NCBI GenBank assembly: GCA_004524365.1
Contig: SDNL01000005.1
Location: 1-35,174, forward strand
DNA length: 35,174 nucleotides
Reading direction: 5' to 3'
Origin: Promethearchaeota archaeon
GTDB lineage: Archaea > Asgardarchaeota > Lokiarchaeia > Sigyniarchaeales > SOKP01
Shown: positions 1 to 8,930 of the stretch, piece after piece
How the letters are laid out: each line of letters starts with the position of its first letter
How positions within the stretch are numbered: position 1 is the first letter of the stretch
Translations under genes and position numbers: made by a program
Notes under the pieces: generated by a model
Databases searched by the model: none
Told to the model about the DNA's origin: nothing
What the model saw: only the letters and a program-made list of their open reading frames with translations

Positions 1-171
1 AATAGTAGTCCAGTTAGTTGGGGTGTCACAAGGTGGACAACAATATGCTTTCCCACTTACTCCTTGTTGTACCAATTTACCAATATTGGGTATTTTATCT
101 TCCGAAAGATATTTATCAAGAAGATACGGTATGGACTGGTCTATTCCAATCAATAATAATTTTCTTTTCAT
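1..171 (-). CDS. Phosphodiesterase / nucleotide pyrophosphatase-like protein, N-terminal fragment
   Basis: Only the first 57 codons are inside the window; the gene runs off the left edge. Translation from the ATG at 171 begins MKRKLLLIGIDQSIP and continues with KIPNIGKLVQQGVSG and TPTNWTTI. That pattern is typical of the alkaline-phosphatase-superfamily type I phosphodiesterase/nucleotide pyrophosphatases: a hydrophobic strand ending in G(I/L)D with the first metal-binding Asp, then 'PN(I/L)..L...G..G', then 'TP..W(T/A)(T/S)(I/L)' containing the catalytic Thr region. No signal peptide is obvious, so it is probably cytoplasmic. It is divergent to the GH3 gene. Substrate cannot be told from this fragment. 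Confidence 0.6.
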   Translation of the reverse strand, partial: MKRKLLLIGIDQSIPYLLDKYLSEDKIPNIGKLVQQGVSGKAYCCPPCDTPTNWTTI

Positions 172-319
172 ACTTATCACATTTTGAAAGAATTTAGTTC
201 ATTTTTAATTTTATTATTCTCTTTTTCATATTTTCTCCATTTTTTTATTTTTTTATCAAAGTATATTTAATTTCATAAAAATTATTTAATCTTAAAGTAG
301 ATAAAAGTATAAATAAAAG

Positions 320-2383
320 ATGAATAAAAAGCAAAAGTATTTAGATTCCGAGCTTGATATTGAAACCCGTGTAGATTACCTTTTAAATAGACTTAACGTG
401 GATGAAAAAGTAAGGCTTATTCGAGGAAAGGATTTTTGGACTACGGAAGCGATTGAAAGACTTAAAGTACCCAAGTTTGGAATGACAGATGGGCCATTGG
501 GAGTGGCATATCATTCAAGTAATAAAGGAAAGACTACTAGATTTCCAGCAACAATCGCATTAGCTGCCACATGGAATAAGGAATTAGCTTTCAAGATGGG
601 AAAAGCAATGGGAAAGGAAACAAAGCTTGTTGGTCGCCATCAAATTCTTGCACCAGGAGTTAATATAATCCGTTCTCCTTTGTGCGGTAGGAATTTTGAA
701 TATTTAAGTGAAGACCCGATTCTTTCTTCCGATTTAGGGGCAGAAATAATCAAGGGAATTCAATCAGAAGAAATTGCTTGTTGTGTTAAACATTATGTTA
801 CAAATAATTCTGAAACCAAAAGAATGAGTATCAGTACAGAAATTGATGAAAGGACGCTTCAGGAAATTTATATTAAAAATTTTGGTCGAATAATTAGAAA
901 AGCAAATCCTTGGGGATTAATGGTCTGTTATAACCGAGTAAATGGAGTTTATGGAGCAGAAAATAAATATCTTTTGAAAGAGATATTAAGAGACCAGCTA
1001 GGGTTTACAGGTCATGTAGTTAGTGATTGGGGTGCGGCTCAAAGAACTTCAGGAGCCTCTGCTTGTATAAAAGCGGGCTTAAATCTTGAAATGCCAGGAA
1101 GTTTCATTTTAAGTAGGACTTATAGGAAAAAAAAGGTTAAAAAGGCATTAAATGAAGGAAAAATAAATGAAGATGATATTAATCATATAGTACGTCCACT
1201 ATTGCGTACCTTTTTTCGAGTTGGATTGTTTGAGCAAGAAAATCCCAATCCTCAAGGAAATATTGATATTCCAGAACATCAACAAATAGCCCAACAAATT
1301 GCTGAAGAAGGTATGGTATTACTAAAAAATCAAAACAACTTTCTCCCACTTAATTTAGAAAAAATCAAGAAAATTGCTATACTTGGACCGAATGCTTCTA
1401 GGGTATTCGGAAAACCTTATTATGGAGGTAGTTCAGCAGTTAAACCTCCTTTTGAAATAACTCCATATAAAGGATTAAATCAATATATTTCTGGAAAAGC
1501 AGAAGTAGTTTCTAATCCTGAGGATGCTGATATTGTATTGCTTGTAGTAGGCTTAAATCACGGAGGGCATTTTCTTTTGAATTATCTTTTAAATAAAGAA
1601 GGTGATACTGAAGGAAAAGATCGTACATCCTATAAATTACCAGAAGAACAAGAGCAATTAATCCATGAAACATTAAAAAAAAATCCGAATACAATTGTTA
1701 TTCTAATTGCAGGTAGTCCTATTGATGTTTCGGATTGGTATGATGATGTTCCAGCTCTTCTTAACGCTTGGTACCCTGGGATGATGGGGGGAAACGCTCT
1801 TGCTCGAGTCTTATTTGGCGAAGTTTCCCCATCGGGAAAATTGCCGCTTACATATCCAAAAAGTCTGGAAGATCATCCAGCCCATAAAAGTCCTCGAAGA
1901 TTTCCAGGAAATTTAGACGAGCTAAAAATTTATTATGAAGAAGGAATATATGTTGGATATCGATATTTTGATAGAAATGAAATAGAACCATTCTTTCCCT
2001 TCGGCTTCGGGCTCTCATATACAGAATTTGAGATTTCAAGTATAAGAATAGATAAAAAAGACATTCACAATGAAGACCAATTTGAAGTATCTGTGGATGT
2101 TAAAAATATTGGGAAAAGAAATGGAGCAGAAGTAATCCAGATCTATATTCAAGATAATGAATCTTCCGTAGATCGACCACCTAGAGAATTACAAGCCTTC
2201 GAAAAATTGTTTCTAAATCCAGGGGAAAAAAAAACTGTTTCATTCCAATTAGATAAATCTTCTTTAGAATTTTATTCTGAAAAAGAACATAAATTTAAGG
2301 CAGAACCAGGAAAGTTTACAATCTGGGCAGGTACATCGTCAAGAGAGCTTCCATTATCAATTGACATTAATTATAAATCATAA
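320..2383 (+). CDS. Glycoside hydrolase family 3 beta-glucosidase-like enzyme
   Basis: 687 residues with the full GH3 plan: a (beta/alpha)8-type N-terminal domain, an alpha/beta sandwich domain and a C-terminal fibronectin-III-like domain (about residues 575-685). Seen motifs are the substrate-binding KHYVTNN loop and GHVVSDWGA, where Asp236 is the expected catalytic nucleophile. In the second domain the EGKDRTS stretch (Glu431-Ser437) is where GH3 enzymes carry the acid/base Glu. The family hydrolyses beta-linked glucosides or xylosides from the non-reducing end; the exact sugar cannot be assigned. There is no signal peptide or membrane segment, so it likely acts on imported oligosaccharides in the cytoplasm. 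It stands alone, divergent from the partial gene to its left and followed by a 143-nt gap. Confidence 0.9.
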   Translation: MNKKQKYLDSELDIETRVDYLLNRLNVDEKVRLIRGKDFWTTEAIERLKVPKFGMTDGPLGVAYHSSNKGKTTRFPATIALAATWNKELAFKMGKAMGKETKLVGRHQILAPGVNIIRSPLCGRNFEYLSEDPILSSDLGAEIIKGIQSEEIACCVKHYVTNNSETKRMSISTEIDERTLQEIYIKNFGRIIRKANPWGLMVCYNRVNGVYGAENKYLLKEILRDQLGFTGHVVSDWGAAQRTSGASACIKAGLNLEMPGSFILSRTYRKKKVKKALNEGKINEDDINHIVRPLLRTFFRVGLFEQENPNPQGNIDIPEHQQIAQQIAEEGMVLLKNQNNFLPLNLEKIKKIAILGPNASRVFGKPYYGGSSAVKPPFEITPYKGLNQYISGKAEVVSNPEDADIVLLVVGLNHGGHFLLNYLLNKEGDTEGKDRTSYKLPEEQEQLIHETLKKNPNTIVILIAGSPIDVSDWYDDVPALLNAWYPGMMGGNALARVLFGEVSPSGKLPLTYPKSLEDHPAHKSPRRFPGNLDELKIYYEEGIYVGYRYFDRNEIEPFFPFGFGLSYTEFEISSIRIDKKDIHNEDQFEVSVDVKNIGKRNGAEVIQIYIQDNESSVDRPPRELQAFEKLFLNPGEKKTVSFQLDKSSLEFYSEKEHKFKAEPGKFTIWAGTSSRELPLSIDINYKS

Positions 2384-2526
2384 ACTAAATATTTTCATTT
2401 AATTTATTTTTATTTGAAGAATAGATATATTTTCAATGAATAGTTAGAAAATTCGATAATTTTTAAATTGGAAATAAAAATAATCGATAATTATTGAAGA
2501 TAATAAATTAAAGATTGTGAATAATA

Positions 2527-3657
2527 ATGAAACCAAAAGTATTTCTTACCAGCAATGTTTTTTCCCCTACTCAAATCGGATCTAATGAAAAGATAAGCGA
2601 AAAAATCAAAGACAAGATAACTATTTTATGGAATAAATTAAATTCTATAGCAGAATTAAAAGTTTTTGATGGCCGCTTTCCTACAGAAGAACAAATACAA
2701 AATATAATAAATGATTTTAATCCCAATTTTATTGGGTGTCATTTAAGTCATCCGATTACAAAGGAAATGTTAGAAAACGAAAACATATTCGCTGTTCTTA
2801 CATCAACTGCAGGATACAATCATATAAAAAGATTAGAAGAGGATAATGTTCTCATAACTCATACTCCAGGAGTTCTCTATGAAACGGTTGCCGATTATAC
2901 TATTGCACTTATTATGGCAAATTTGCGAAATTTAATTGATTTAAATCGTTATGTATGGGGAGGGAATTGGACTCCTGATGATAAGTGGGATTTAGACCAA
3001 AATTTATCATCAGTAATAAATAATAAAACAATCGGCATCGTCGGATTGGGAGAGATTGGAACAGAGCTAATGAAACGATTATATGTTTTAGGAGTAAATA
3101 TTCAATATTATGATATTGAAAGATCTATAGAATTAGAAAAGCTACACCCTGGATTTGAATATCAGTCAGATTTAGGGTCTATATTCAAAGAATGCGATAT
3201 TGTCAGTCTACATATACCCTTAAATAATTCCACAAGAAATCTTATTAATGCAGAATTATTGAAAAAAATGAAGAAGGGGGCACTATTAGTAAATACCGCA
3301 CGGGGAGGTGTGGTTAATTTTGAAGATTTACTTAGATTGTTAGAAAAGAATGAAATAAATATTAATATCGCATTTGATGTATATCCTGAGGAGCCAATAG
3401 ATCCCGAAATTCTAAATCGATTTAAACAGATTAAGAAAAAGAATCCCAATATGAGGATCATCTTAATGCCGCATAATGCGTCAGCAGATGCCGATACTCG
3501 GGGACAGATGGATATCTTATTTTTAGAAGATTTTATTAAAATGATAAATTCAGAACATATTTATGATATAGAAAAAGCCCACTTAATTCCAGAGCATCAA
3601 GAAGCCCTCAATAAAACAGAGTGGCGGATCTTTCAATATTGGAAGGAGAAAAAATAA
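2527..3657 (+). CDS. D-isomer-specific 2-hydroxyacid dehydrogenase
   Basis: 376 residues. The NAD(P)-binding Rossmann domain is inserted in the catalytic domain in the usual way, with fingerprint GIVGLGEIG. The catalytic triad is visible: Arg259 in NTARGG, Glu289 in DVYPEEP, and His316 in MPHNAS. The family reversibly reduces 2-oxoacids to D-2-hydroxyacids (glyoxylate, hydroxypyruvate, 3-phosphoglycerate, formate in relatives). The stretch before the catalytic His is longer than usual, and the protein has no ACT domain, so it is unlikely to be a long-form phosphoglycerate dehydrogenase. The substrate is not identifiable from sequence. The ATG at 2527 follows an AT-rich gap without a clear ribosome binding site. 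Confidence 0.88.
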   Translation: MKPKVFLTSNVFSPTQIGSNEKISEKIKDKITILWNKLNSIAELKVFDGRFPTEEQIQNIINDFNPNFIGCHLSHPITKEMLENENIFAVLTSTAGYNHIKRLEEDNVLITHTPGVLYETVADYTIALIMANLRNLIDLNRYVWGGNWTPDDKWDLDQNLSSVINNKTIGIVGLGEIGTELMKRLYVLGVNIQYYDIERSIELEKLHPGFEYQSDLGSIFKECDIVSLHIPLNNSTRNLINAELLKKMKKGALLVNTARGGVVNFEDLLRLLEKNEININIAFDVYPEEPIDPEILNRFKQIKKKNPNMRIILMPHNASADADTRGQMDILFLEDFIKMINSEHIYDIEKAHLIPEHQEALNKTEWRIFQYWKEKK

Positions 3658-3735
3658 GTTCTATTTCAAAATTTTTTTTATTCACAATTATTTTTTAAAG
3701 ATAAAGAAATTCTAAGCAGAGGTTATTTCACAAAT

Positions 3736-4320
3736 ATGATTAGATCATTTATAGCGTTTGATTTGGAGAATAAAGAATCACTCCAAAACATACAAAACTT
3801 TCAAGATCGTTTAAAACAAAATCAATCAAGACTGAAGCCCATTAAACCAGAAAATATTCATATTACGGTAAAATTTCTGGGGGACATAAAAGAATCAATT
3901 ATACCTCAAATATATCAAATATTGGAAAAGGAAATTAATGAAAAAATACTCCGAAAAGAAGAATATACATATAAAATAAAACATGTTGGAAATTTCCGAA
4001 ATTATGGAATCATTTGGGTTGGTCTAGAAGGAAATATAGAATTAATGCAATCCATTAAAGATACAGTTGAAGAAAAGCTAAATGACCGTTTAAATATTAA
4101 AAAGGATAATCGCCGTAACTTTAAACCCCATATTACTATTGCACGATTAAAAAAGAAGCGAAGAGATTATAGCACATTTGAATCGTTCAAAAATATTTTT
4201 AAAGAAAATAGAAATAAAGAATTTGGAGAATTTAATATCCATAAAATCGTGCTGAAAAAGTCAGACTTAACTCCTAAGGGACCTATTTATTCTACGTATA
4301 ATGGAGAAGAATTTATTTAA
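3736..4320 (+). CDS. thpR: RNA 2',3'-cyclic phosphodiesterase (LigT/ThpR family)
   Basis: 194 residues, the usual size. Both signature H-x-T-x motifs of the 2H phosphoesterase superfamily are present: HITV with His42 and HITI with His132. The N-terminus MIRSFIAFDLENKE matches the family start, and the C-terminus ends with the conserved LKKSDLTPKGPIYS strand. The enzyme opens 2',3'-cyclic phosphates on RNA ends to 2'-phosphates and can ligate tRNA halves in vitro; its in vivo role in archaea is unclear. The gene is 78 nt after the dehydrogenase on the same strand, with no visible functional link. Confidence 0.92.
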   Translation: MIRSFIAFDLENKESLQNIQNFQDRLKQNQSRLKPIKPENIHITVKFLGDIKESIIPQIYQILEKEINEKILRKEEYTYKIKHVGNFRNYGIIWVGLEGNIELMQSIKDTVEEKLNDRLNIKKDNRRNFKPHITIARLKKKRRDYSTFESFKNIFKENRNKEFGEFNIHKIVLKKSDLTPKGPIYSTYNGEEFI

Positions 4321-4440
4321 TTCTTTTATCTATATATTTTTAAATATTATTTTTATCAGAAATAAATAGTTTTAATGGTTTATTTCTTTATCCTTAATTA
4401 AGTCATTATTAATTAAATCTTTTATGAGCTTTTGAGTTAT

Positions 4441-5241
4441 ATGAGAAAAATGAGGAATGAACATAAAAATAATCTTATAATATACATCCTTATTGCCTAT
4501 GGGATTACTTGGGCTATTCTTTTCCCTCTCATTTTCTTTTATTCTGCCATTAATTTCTATGCAAGAGAAATTTGGCATTCTTTTGGAGCAATAGGCCCTA
4601 CTCTCGCGGCGATTTTGATTCTGAGTAGAAAAAATGAGCAAAAACATCTCAAGTGGCTAAAAAAAGGGCTTATTAATATACCCCAATTAAAATTAATAAT
4701 ATTTGCCTTCATTCCATTAATTTTTTTCGGTTTAAGTCTTCTAATTGAAATAATCTTAGGAATTTCTGTTTTATTAGATGTTCTTAATGAAAATAATATA
4801 ACTAATATTGTCTCTCTTTTCTTTTTATTCCTACCAAGCATTAGTTATGGATTTTTTGAAGAGATTGGTTGGCGAGGTTATTTTTTACCCAAGTTACAAA
4901 AGGATTATAACGCTTTAAAATCCACAGTTATTCTTACGATTATTTGGTATTTTTGGCATATTCCTATGTTTTTTTATAGATTTGATCTTTTTTTTGCTAT
5001 ATTTTTCATGTTCCCTTTGATATTAAGTGGATCCATCGTATTTACATTTTTGTTTAATCAATCGAAGGGGAGTATTCTCATGGTTATTATTTTACATATA
5101 GGTTATGATATTGTAAGTTCAAGCGGGCTTTCAATCTTAGCGATTATCTTAATTAGTGCATTTTTTATTATGATGGACATTAGAGCAATCAAGATATATG
5201 GAGTTGAATCGTTATCACAAGAGGAGAAAATAGTTATTTAA
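4441..5241 (+). CDS. CPBP-family intramembrane metalloprotease (CAAX protease/Abi type)
   Basis: About 266 residues with around eight hydrophobic segments. The CPBP signature is complete: an EExxxR motif in EEIGWRGYFLPKL (Glu140, Glu141, Arg145 numbered from this start), then a second motif WYFWHIPMF with a conserved His, and a third His in LHIGYD. In the family these residues hold a catalytic metal-activated water within the membrane; some members process prenylated CAAX proteins, others bacteriocin-type peptides. The reading frame extends to a TTG at 4432, but the ATG at 4441 (or 4450) is the more natural start. No CAAX-type substrate is seen in the window; the small GTPase here ends without a C-terminal Cys. 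Confidence 0.85.
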   Translation: MRKMRNEHKNNLIIYILIAYGITWAILFPLIFFYSAINFYAREIWHSFGAIGPTLAAILILSRKNEQKHLKWLKKGLINIPQLKLIIFAFIPLIFFGLSLLIEIILGISVLLDVLNENNITNIVSLFFLFLPSISYGFFEEIGWRGYFLPKLQKDYNALKSTVILTIIWYFWHIPMFFYRFDLFFAIFFMFPLILSGSIVFTFLFNQSKGSILMVIILHIGYDIVSSSGLSILAIILISAFFIMMDIRAIKIYGVESLSQEEKIVI

Positions 5242-5341
5242 TTCCTTTCATTTTTATATATGCTAAATAATAACTGTTGAGGATATTATAATTCTCTAAA
5301 AAAAATATTATAAGAATATATTTTAATAAATTTGATTTATT

Positions 5342-5791
5342 ATGAATAATAATAACGCAGAAGAACTACCAAACAACCCAATCGAAGCGCAGGGAATGCT
5401 AATCAAAGCATTTTATAAAAAGTTCGGAAAAGAAGCATTACCAATCATTAGAGATATGTGTGGGCGACAAGGACGTGCTCTGGGATTAAAAATTAAAAAT
5501 AAAGTGCCAAATACAAAATTATCTACAGTAGCAAAGGCATTTTCGGATAGCTATGATCCTAATGATATTGATGTGATAACCATTTCTGACGAAACTTTTC
5601 GAATTCAAGGTACCAAATGTCCTTTCGGGTTGGAAGGAACCTCGAGGGAATTATGTGAAGCTGTAATGGAAATCGACCATGAATATTTTCGTACAGCAGT
5701 CAATGAAAAGATTACTTTAAAAATCAAGCGGACTCTTGCGGCGGGAGACTCGCGCTGCGATGCAATTTATGAATTAAAAAGGGAGAAATAA
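5342..5791 (+). CDS. Small cysteine-motif protein, ATC-hydrolase/V4R-like
   Basis: 149 residues. The C-terminal half has a recognisable pattern: TKCPFGL, then ELCEAVMEIDHEYF, then LAAGDSRCDAIYEL. A conserved 'CP...(E)LC...D........GD..C.(F/I)' arrangement occurs in archaeal and bacterial proteins annotated as L-2-amino-thiazoline-4-carboxylic acid hydrolase-like and in V4R-type small-molecule sensor domains. It suggests a small ligand- or metal-binding domain. The same kind of cysteine pattern occurs twice in the protein at 31153-32154. Enzyme activity is not assigned. The gene is 24 nt upstream of the HAD phosphatase and likely cotranscribed with it. Confidence 0.55.
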   Translation: MNNNNAEELPNNPIEAQGMLIKAFYKKFGKEALPIIRDMCGRQGRALGLKIKNKVPNTKLSTVAKAFSDSYDPNDIDVITISDETFRIQGTKCPFGLEGTSRELCEAVMEIDHEYFRTAVNEKITLKIKRTLAAGDSRCDAIYELKREK

Positions 5792-5815
5792 GATTATTTT
5801 CAAGAGGATATTTTA

Positions 5816-6514
5816 TTGAATATTAAAGCCGTTATTTGGGATTTAGATGGGACATTAATTCATTTTAAGATCGATTTTCTTCGGGCTCGGAGGGAAGCGA
5901 TAAAAATATTAAGGAATCATGGTATCCCCCGAGATGAATTAACGGTACGGAATAGTATATTAGAAAATATCAAACACGCGGTTGAATTATTTAAGGATAA
6001 AGGAAAATTATCCAACGAAATTGAATCAATACTTTCAGAGATAAATAAAAGAGTCAGCGAAATTGAATATGAAGCCGCTTTAGAAGCAACACGGATTGAT
6101 AAAATAGAAGATGTATTACAATTTCTAGAAAAGAAAGAATTGAAGCAAGCAATATATACTTTCAATATGCATAGAAATGCCGAAACTTCCCTAAAACAAA
6201 TTGACTTGCTTAATTATTTCGAAGTAATTGTAGGGAGAGATGATGTAGAAAATCCAAAACCTCACAAAGAGCATCTTTTAACCATCTGCCGAGAAATCGG
6301 TGTTTCTCCTGAGGAAATAATAGTTATCGGCGATACATATCGAGATATTCAAGGGGCTAAAAATGTGGGGGCGAAATCTATAGCAATTAGGACAAAAAGT
6401 TCCAGTTTTGCTAATGAAGAAATATTTAATAGTGCTGATATCATTATATCACAAGAAGAGATTTCAAATAACTTAATACTTGCGATCAAAAATTTATTAG
6501 ATACCCAAATTTAA
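5816..6514 (+). CDS. HAD-superfamily phosphatase (phosphoglycolate phosphatase-like)
   Basis: 232 residues. Motif I is WDLDGTLI with nucleophile Asp9 and acid/base Asp11; motif III is near NPKPHKEHL (Lys); motif IV is VIGDTYRDIQGAKNVG with the metal-binding acidic residues. A helical cap domain lies between motif I and residue ~90, the C1-cap layout of HAD subfamily IA. The family removes phosphate from small metabolites such as phosphoglycolate; the substrate here is unknown. The start is taken as TTG at 5816 because motif I begins at residue 6, no ATG is available upstream, and an AGAGGA ribosome-binding-like sequence lies just before it. Confidence 0.85.
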   Translation: MNIKAVIWDLDGTLIHFKIDFLRARREAIKILRNHGIPRDELTVRNSILENIKHAVELFKDKGKLSNEIESILSEINKRVSEIEYEAALEATRIDKIEDVLQFLEKKELKQAIYTFNMHRNAETSLKQIDLLNYFEVIVGRDDVENPKPHKEHLLTICREIGVSPEEIIVIGDTYRDIQGAKNVGAKSIAIRTKSSSFANEEIFNSADIIISQEEISNNLILAIKNLLDTQI

Positions 6515-6649
6515 GATGTAATATTGCGTCGGAAAAAAAATAGAGAACAATCTGATTAATTTAAAAAGAGATCAAAAGATTATTATTATAAAAACTTTTT
6601 ATACTACATAATTATTAAATTAATTAAAATTAAGAATATTCTAGTGTAA

Positions 6650-6907
6650 ATGTTCAAAGTTAAATATAATTTAGATGTATTGAAGCCACACCAACCTAGT
6701 AGTGATCTTGTTGCCCGAGCACTAATGGAAATTGAAGGTGTAAAAAAAGTTCGAGTTAGTGTCGATGAACTTGACCAAAAGACAGCTTCTCTGCACATTC
6801 GATTAGAAGGTGAGGATATAGACATCGATATGGTCTCCATTAAACTCGACGAACTTAATTGTGCCCTCCATAGCGTCGATGAAGTTGTAATTGAACGAAT
6901 CAAGTAA
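6650..6907 (+). CDS. DUF211 family archaeal protein
   Basis: 85 residues matching the whole of the DUF211 family: the N-terminal strand ending in LDVLKPHQPS, the central 'EIEGVKKVRVSVDELD' and the C-terminal LHSVDEVV. The family is almost exclusively archaeal and adopts a small ferredoxin-like fold that assembles into rings in solved structures; its function is not established. Full-length and uninterrupted. It stands alone between the HAD gene and an uncharacterised small gene. Confidence 0.88.
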   Translation: MFKVKYNLDVLKPHQPSSDLVARALMEIEGVKKVRVSVDELDQKTASLHIRLEGEDIDIDMVSIKLDELNCALHSVDEVVIERIK

Positions 6908-7023
6908 GATGGAGAATTCCTTGAGAAATTTCCCTTTCACAAGTATGTCCGAAAGTTAATATTTTAATATGATTAAAATAGAAATAAATATATACACCAA
7001 ATATATAAAAGTGGATATTAAAA

Positions 7024-7377
7024 ATGTCTGGACCTAAAATAAAGGAAGTGCTGCAAGAAAAAGGTTCCATATCCGATGAGTTAGATTTTGCACTTGTGAA
7101 TTTCCTAATTAAAAATCGTGGGATAGGTTTTACACCTTGCAAGCCTCAATTGGTTAAGCTGGAAGACGGTCGCGAAGCGATTAAGGTTAGCATCGATAAT
7201 ACTTTTGTGAATAAGGAGAATCAATTAATGGGCTTAGGAATTGTGGGAAAAATATATGTAGACCCCGAGACCTTGAATATCTTATATGCTACCTCCAAGG
7301 AAGAAATTGAGGAAAATATAAAGAAGCTCGAGGATCGTGGTTTTGAACCACAGCCCCGTCCAAAAGGAAAGTACTAA
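7024..7377 (+). CDS. Conserved archaeal hypothetical protein (117 aa)
   Basis: Soluble 117-residue protein of mixed alpha/beta character: an N-terminal helix (KIKEVLQEKGSISDEL), a central beta-rich region with GIGFTPCKP and GKIYVDPETLNILYATS, and a charged helix followed by a basic tail PQPRPKGKY. I do not recognise the family with certainty. A TATA-like AATATATAAAA lies about 25 nt before the ATG, so the mRNA leader is probably very short. No catalytic motif is visible. Confidence 0.6.
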   Translation: MSGPKIKEVLQEKGSISDELDFALVNFLIKNRGIGFTPCKPQLVKLEDGREAIKVSIDNTFVNKENQLMGLGIVGKIYVDPETLNILYATSKEEIEENIKKLEDRGFEPQPRPKGKY

Positions 7378-7487
7378 AGAAAGCTTCAAGGGAAGATAAG
7401 AAGAGAAAATAAAAGGAATATTATTGAGTTTAGATTATTCAAGGAAAGGATCACATTTTTATCTATTTTCTTTATATACATAAAACC

Positions 7488-7496
7488 TTTATATAC
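7488..7496 (+). promoter_or_regulatory. Archaeal TATA box upstream of the 7519 gene
   Basis: TTTATATAC sits about 30 nt before the ATG at 7519, the expected distance for an archaeal TATA box driving a transcript with a very short leader. The same nine bases occur once more at 7471-7479, so the two may act as alternatives. Position and sequence are seen; promoter activity is inferred. Confidence 0.4.
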
Positions 7497-7518
7497 AGTT
7501 ATTATTGAGAAAAAACAA

Positions 7519-8043
7519 ATGAATCAAACACAAGATATTAAAGATACTATTCGAAACTATCTTTTAGATGAAGAAATCCTTAGAAAACGGATTAAAAGTG
7601 AAAATGTTGAATTTGGATTTCAATTTGTCTTTCCCCCGGGAGAGCATAAACGCGTTCAATCGATGAATGTATTCCAACCTAAGAATAAAGATCTTCTCAT
7701 CATTTCCATTGGTACCCAAGTAAGCCCTCCTCATATAGAAGCTTTAGAACAACAGGGACTTCAAATGGCCTTTTTTAAAGAATTAAGGAAAACTCTTCAT
7801 CTTAAAAATATGTTTTTCTTTCTTGACCCCCAGAAATATAGGTATGAAATTAGCGAACAAGTATTTCTTGATGATGAGCATCTTTCCAAGAATGATTTTT
7901 ATCGGCTCGTTCGAAATGTTTTTAATATTCAAGCCTATAGTAATTTACTGTTAATCGATTTTTGTTCAGGATCATTACAACCCGAAGATGTGGATGATTC
8001 GGGGGATTTTGATTCAAAATCAAATTTTTCACTCTATACATAA
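7519..8043 (+). CDS. DUF2299-like archaeal protein
   Basis: 174 residues, acidic, soluble. It has an N-terminal helical segment (IKDTIRNYLLDEEIL), then VEFGFQFVFPPG and the strand-rich MNVFQPKNKDLLIISIGTQVSPPHI, followed by helices with LVRNVFNIQAY. This layout resembles archaeal DUF2299 proteins (short N-terminal helix, 'F...FP', 'V.QPK.K.D.(L/V)(I/V)I...T.VSP.H'). The family has no known function; its alpha/beta fold has been compared with chaperone-like domains. It precedes the HIT gene by 20 nt and is probably cotranscribed with it. Confidence 0.5.
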   Translation: MNQTQDIKDTIRNYLLDEEILRKRIKSENVEFGFQFVFPPGEHKRVQSMNVFQPKNKDLLIISIGTQVSPPHIEALEQQGLQMAFFKELRKTLHLKNMFFFLDPQKYRYEISEQVFLDDEHLSKNDFYRLVRNVFNIQAYSNLLLIDFCSGSLQPEDVDDSGDFDSKSNFSLYT

Positions 8044-8063
8044 TAAATATATGTTAGTTAATT

Positions 8064-8582
8064 ATGTTTAAGAATTGGCTTAGAGCACTCGGAAAGTTGG
8101 ATTATGTTCAAGGAAAGGAACGCCCCGATGTAGAATGCATTTTATGTGCGGTCAGAGATAATGATGATCGAGTAAGAATCTTAAAAATTTATCAAGATGA
8201 CATCCTCTTTGTATGCCTCAATTTATATCCCTATAATCCAGGCCATTTACTCATTGTCCCCATTCGTCATGTGAAACGATATATCAATTTAACAAGAATC
8301 GAAGTCATGCGAATTTCGCGAGCGATCCAAGGACTCCAACACTTATTAGATGACCTCTATAATCCTAAGGGGTATAATATTGGTATGAATGAGGGAAGAA
8401 TTGCAGGGGGCTCCATTGAACATCTTCATTTCCATCTCGTTCCCCGTTATGGAGAGGAATTAGGATATATAGACATTGTTGGAAAAACTAGAATAGTGGT
8501 AGAAAGCTTAGAATCGGTTAAGAAAAAATTAGCACATAGAATTGATACCTATTTAAATGAGGACTTCTTTTCAGAGTTTTAA
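8064..8582 (+). CDS. HIT-family nucleotide hydrolase/phosphorylase
   Basis: 172 residues. The histidine triad is EHLHFHLVP, with His120, His122 and His124; His122 or His124 carries out nucleophilic attack on the alpha-phosphate in the family. The N-terminus contains CILC, the Cys-x2-Cys zinc-binding element often found in Ap4A phosphorylase-like HIT proteins, and the PYNPGHLLIVP stretch is a family hallmark. Relatives cleave Ap4A, AMP-lysine or AMP-linked intermediates. The exact substrate is not set by sequence. The gene is convergent with the histone gene. Confidence 0.88.
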   Translation: MFKNWLRALGKLDYVQGKERPDVECILCAVRDNDDRVRILKIYQDDILFVCLNLYPYNPGHLLIVPIRHVKRYINLTRIEVMRISRAIQGLQHLLDDLYNPKGYNIGMNEGRIAGGSIEHLHFHLVPRYGEELGYIDIVGKTRIVVESLESVKKKLAHRIDTYLNEDFFSEF

Positions 8583-8701
8583 CTCGCTCTTTAATGATAT
8601 TTCTATTTTACTCATTAAGGATTTTACCATCGAGATAATAAAAAAAAAGAAAAAAAATATAAAATTATTTGTGTCTTTTATCGAATGTTTGAGAAGCGTT
8701 A

Positions 8702-8914
8702 TTAATACCAATCTGCAGCTGCCTTGCGTACATCAGCTTCAGTGATTCTCTTGCGTTTATCTTGTTCGGTTATCTTTATAGCAGCCTCAGTTGTTTCACC
8801 TGCGACATTCTCCAAATATTCTATTAATCGATCTAAAGCATCAGCAGCAACTAAATCTGCGCCTTGTCGCTTCATTAATCGTCTAATTGGTGCTTTGGCA
8901 ATATAATCGGCCAT
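8702..8914 (-). CDS. Archaeal histone (HMf-like)
   Basis: 70 residues consisting of a single histone fold, the archaeal minimal size without tails. Characteristic pieces are the IAKAPIRRLMKRQGA helix 1/loop 1 region, the long central helix with ALDRLIEYLENVAGE, and KRITEADVRKA at loop 2/helix 3. Arginine residues at the DNA-binding loops are present. Archaeal histones dimerise and wrap DNA. A strong ribosome binding site lies just upstream. The gene is divergent from the TrmB-type regulator, with a 684-nt gap between them. Confidence 0.95.
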   Translation of the reverse strand: MADYIAKAPIRRLMKRQGADLVAADALDRLIEYLENVAGETTEAAIKITEQDKRKRITEADVRKAAADWY

Positions 8915-8922
8915 ATTTATTC

Positions 8923-8930
8923 ATTCCTCC
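8923..8930 (-). promoter_or_regulatory. Ribosome binding site of the histone gene
   Basis: On the minus strand GGAGGAAT lies 8 nt before the histone ATG. It is the clearest Shine-Dalgarno sequence in the window, consistent with high expression. Confidence 0.7.
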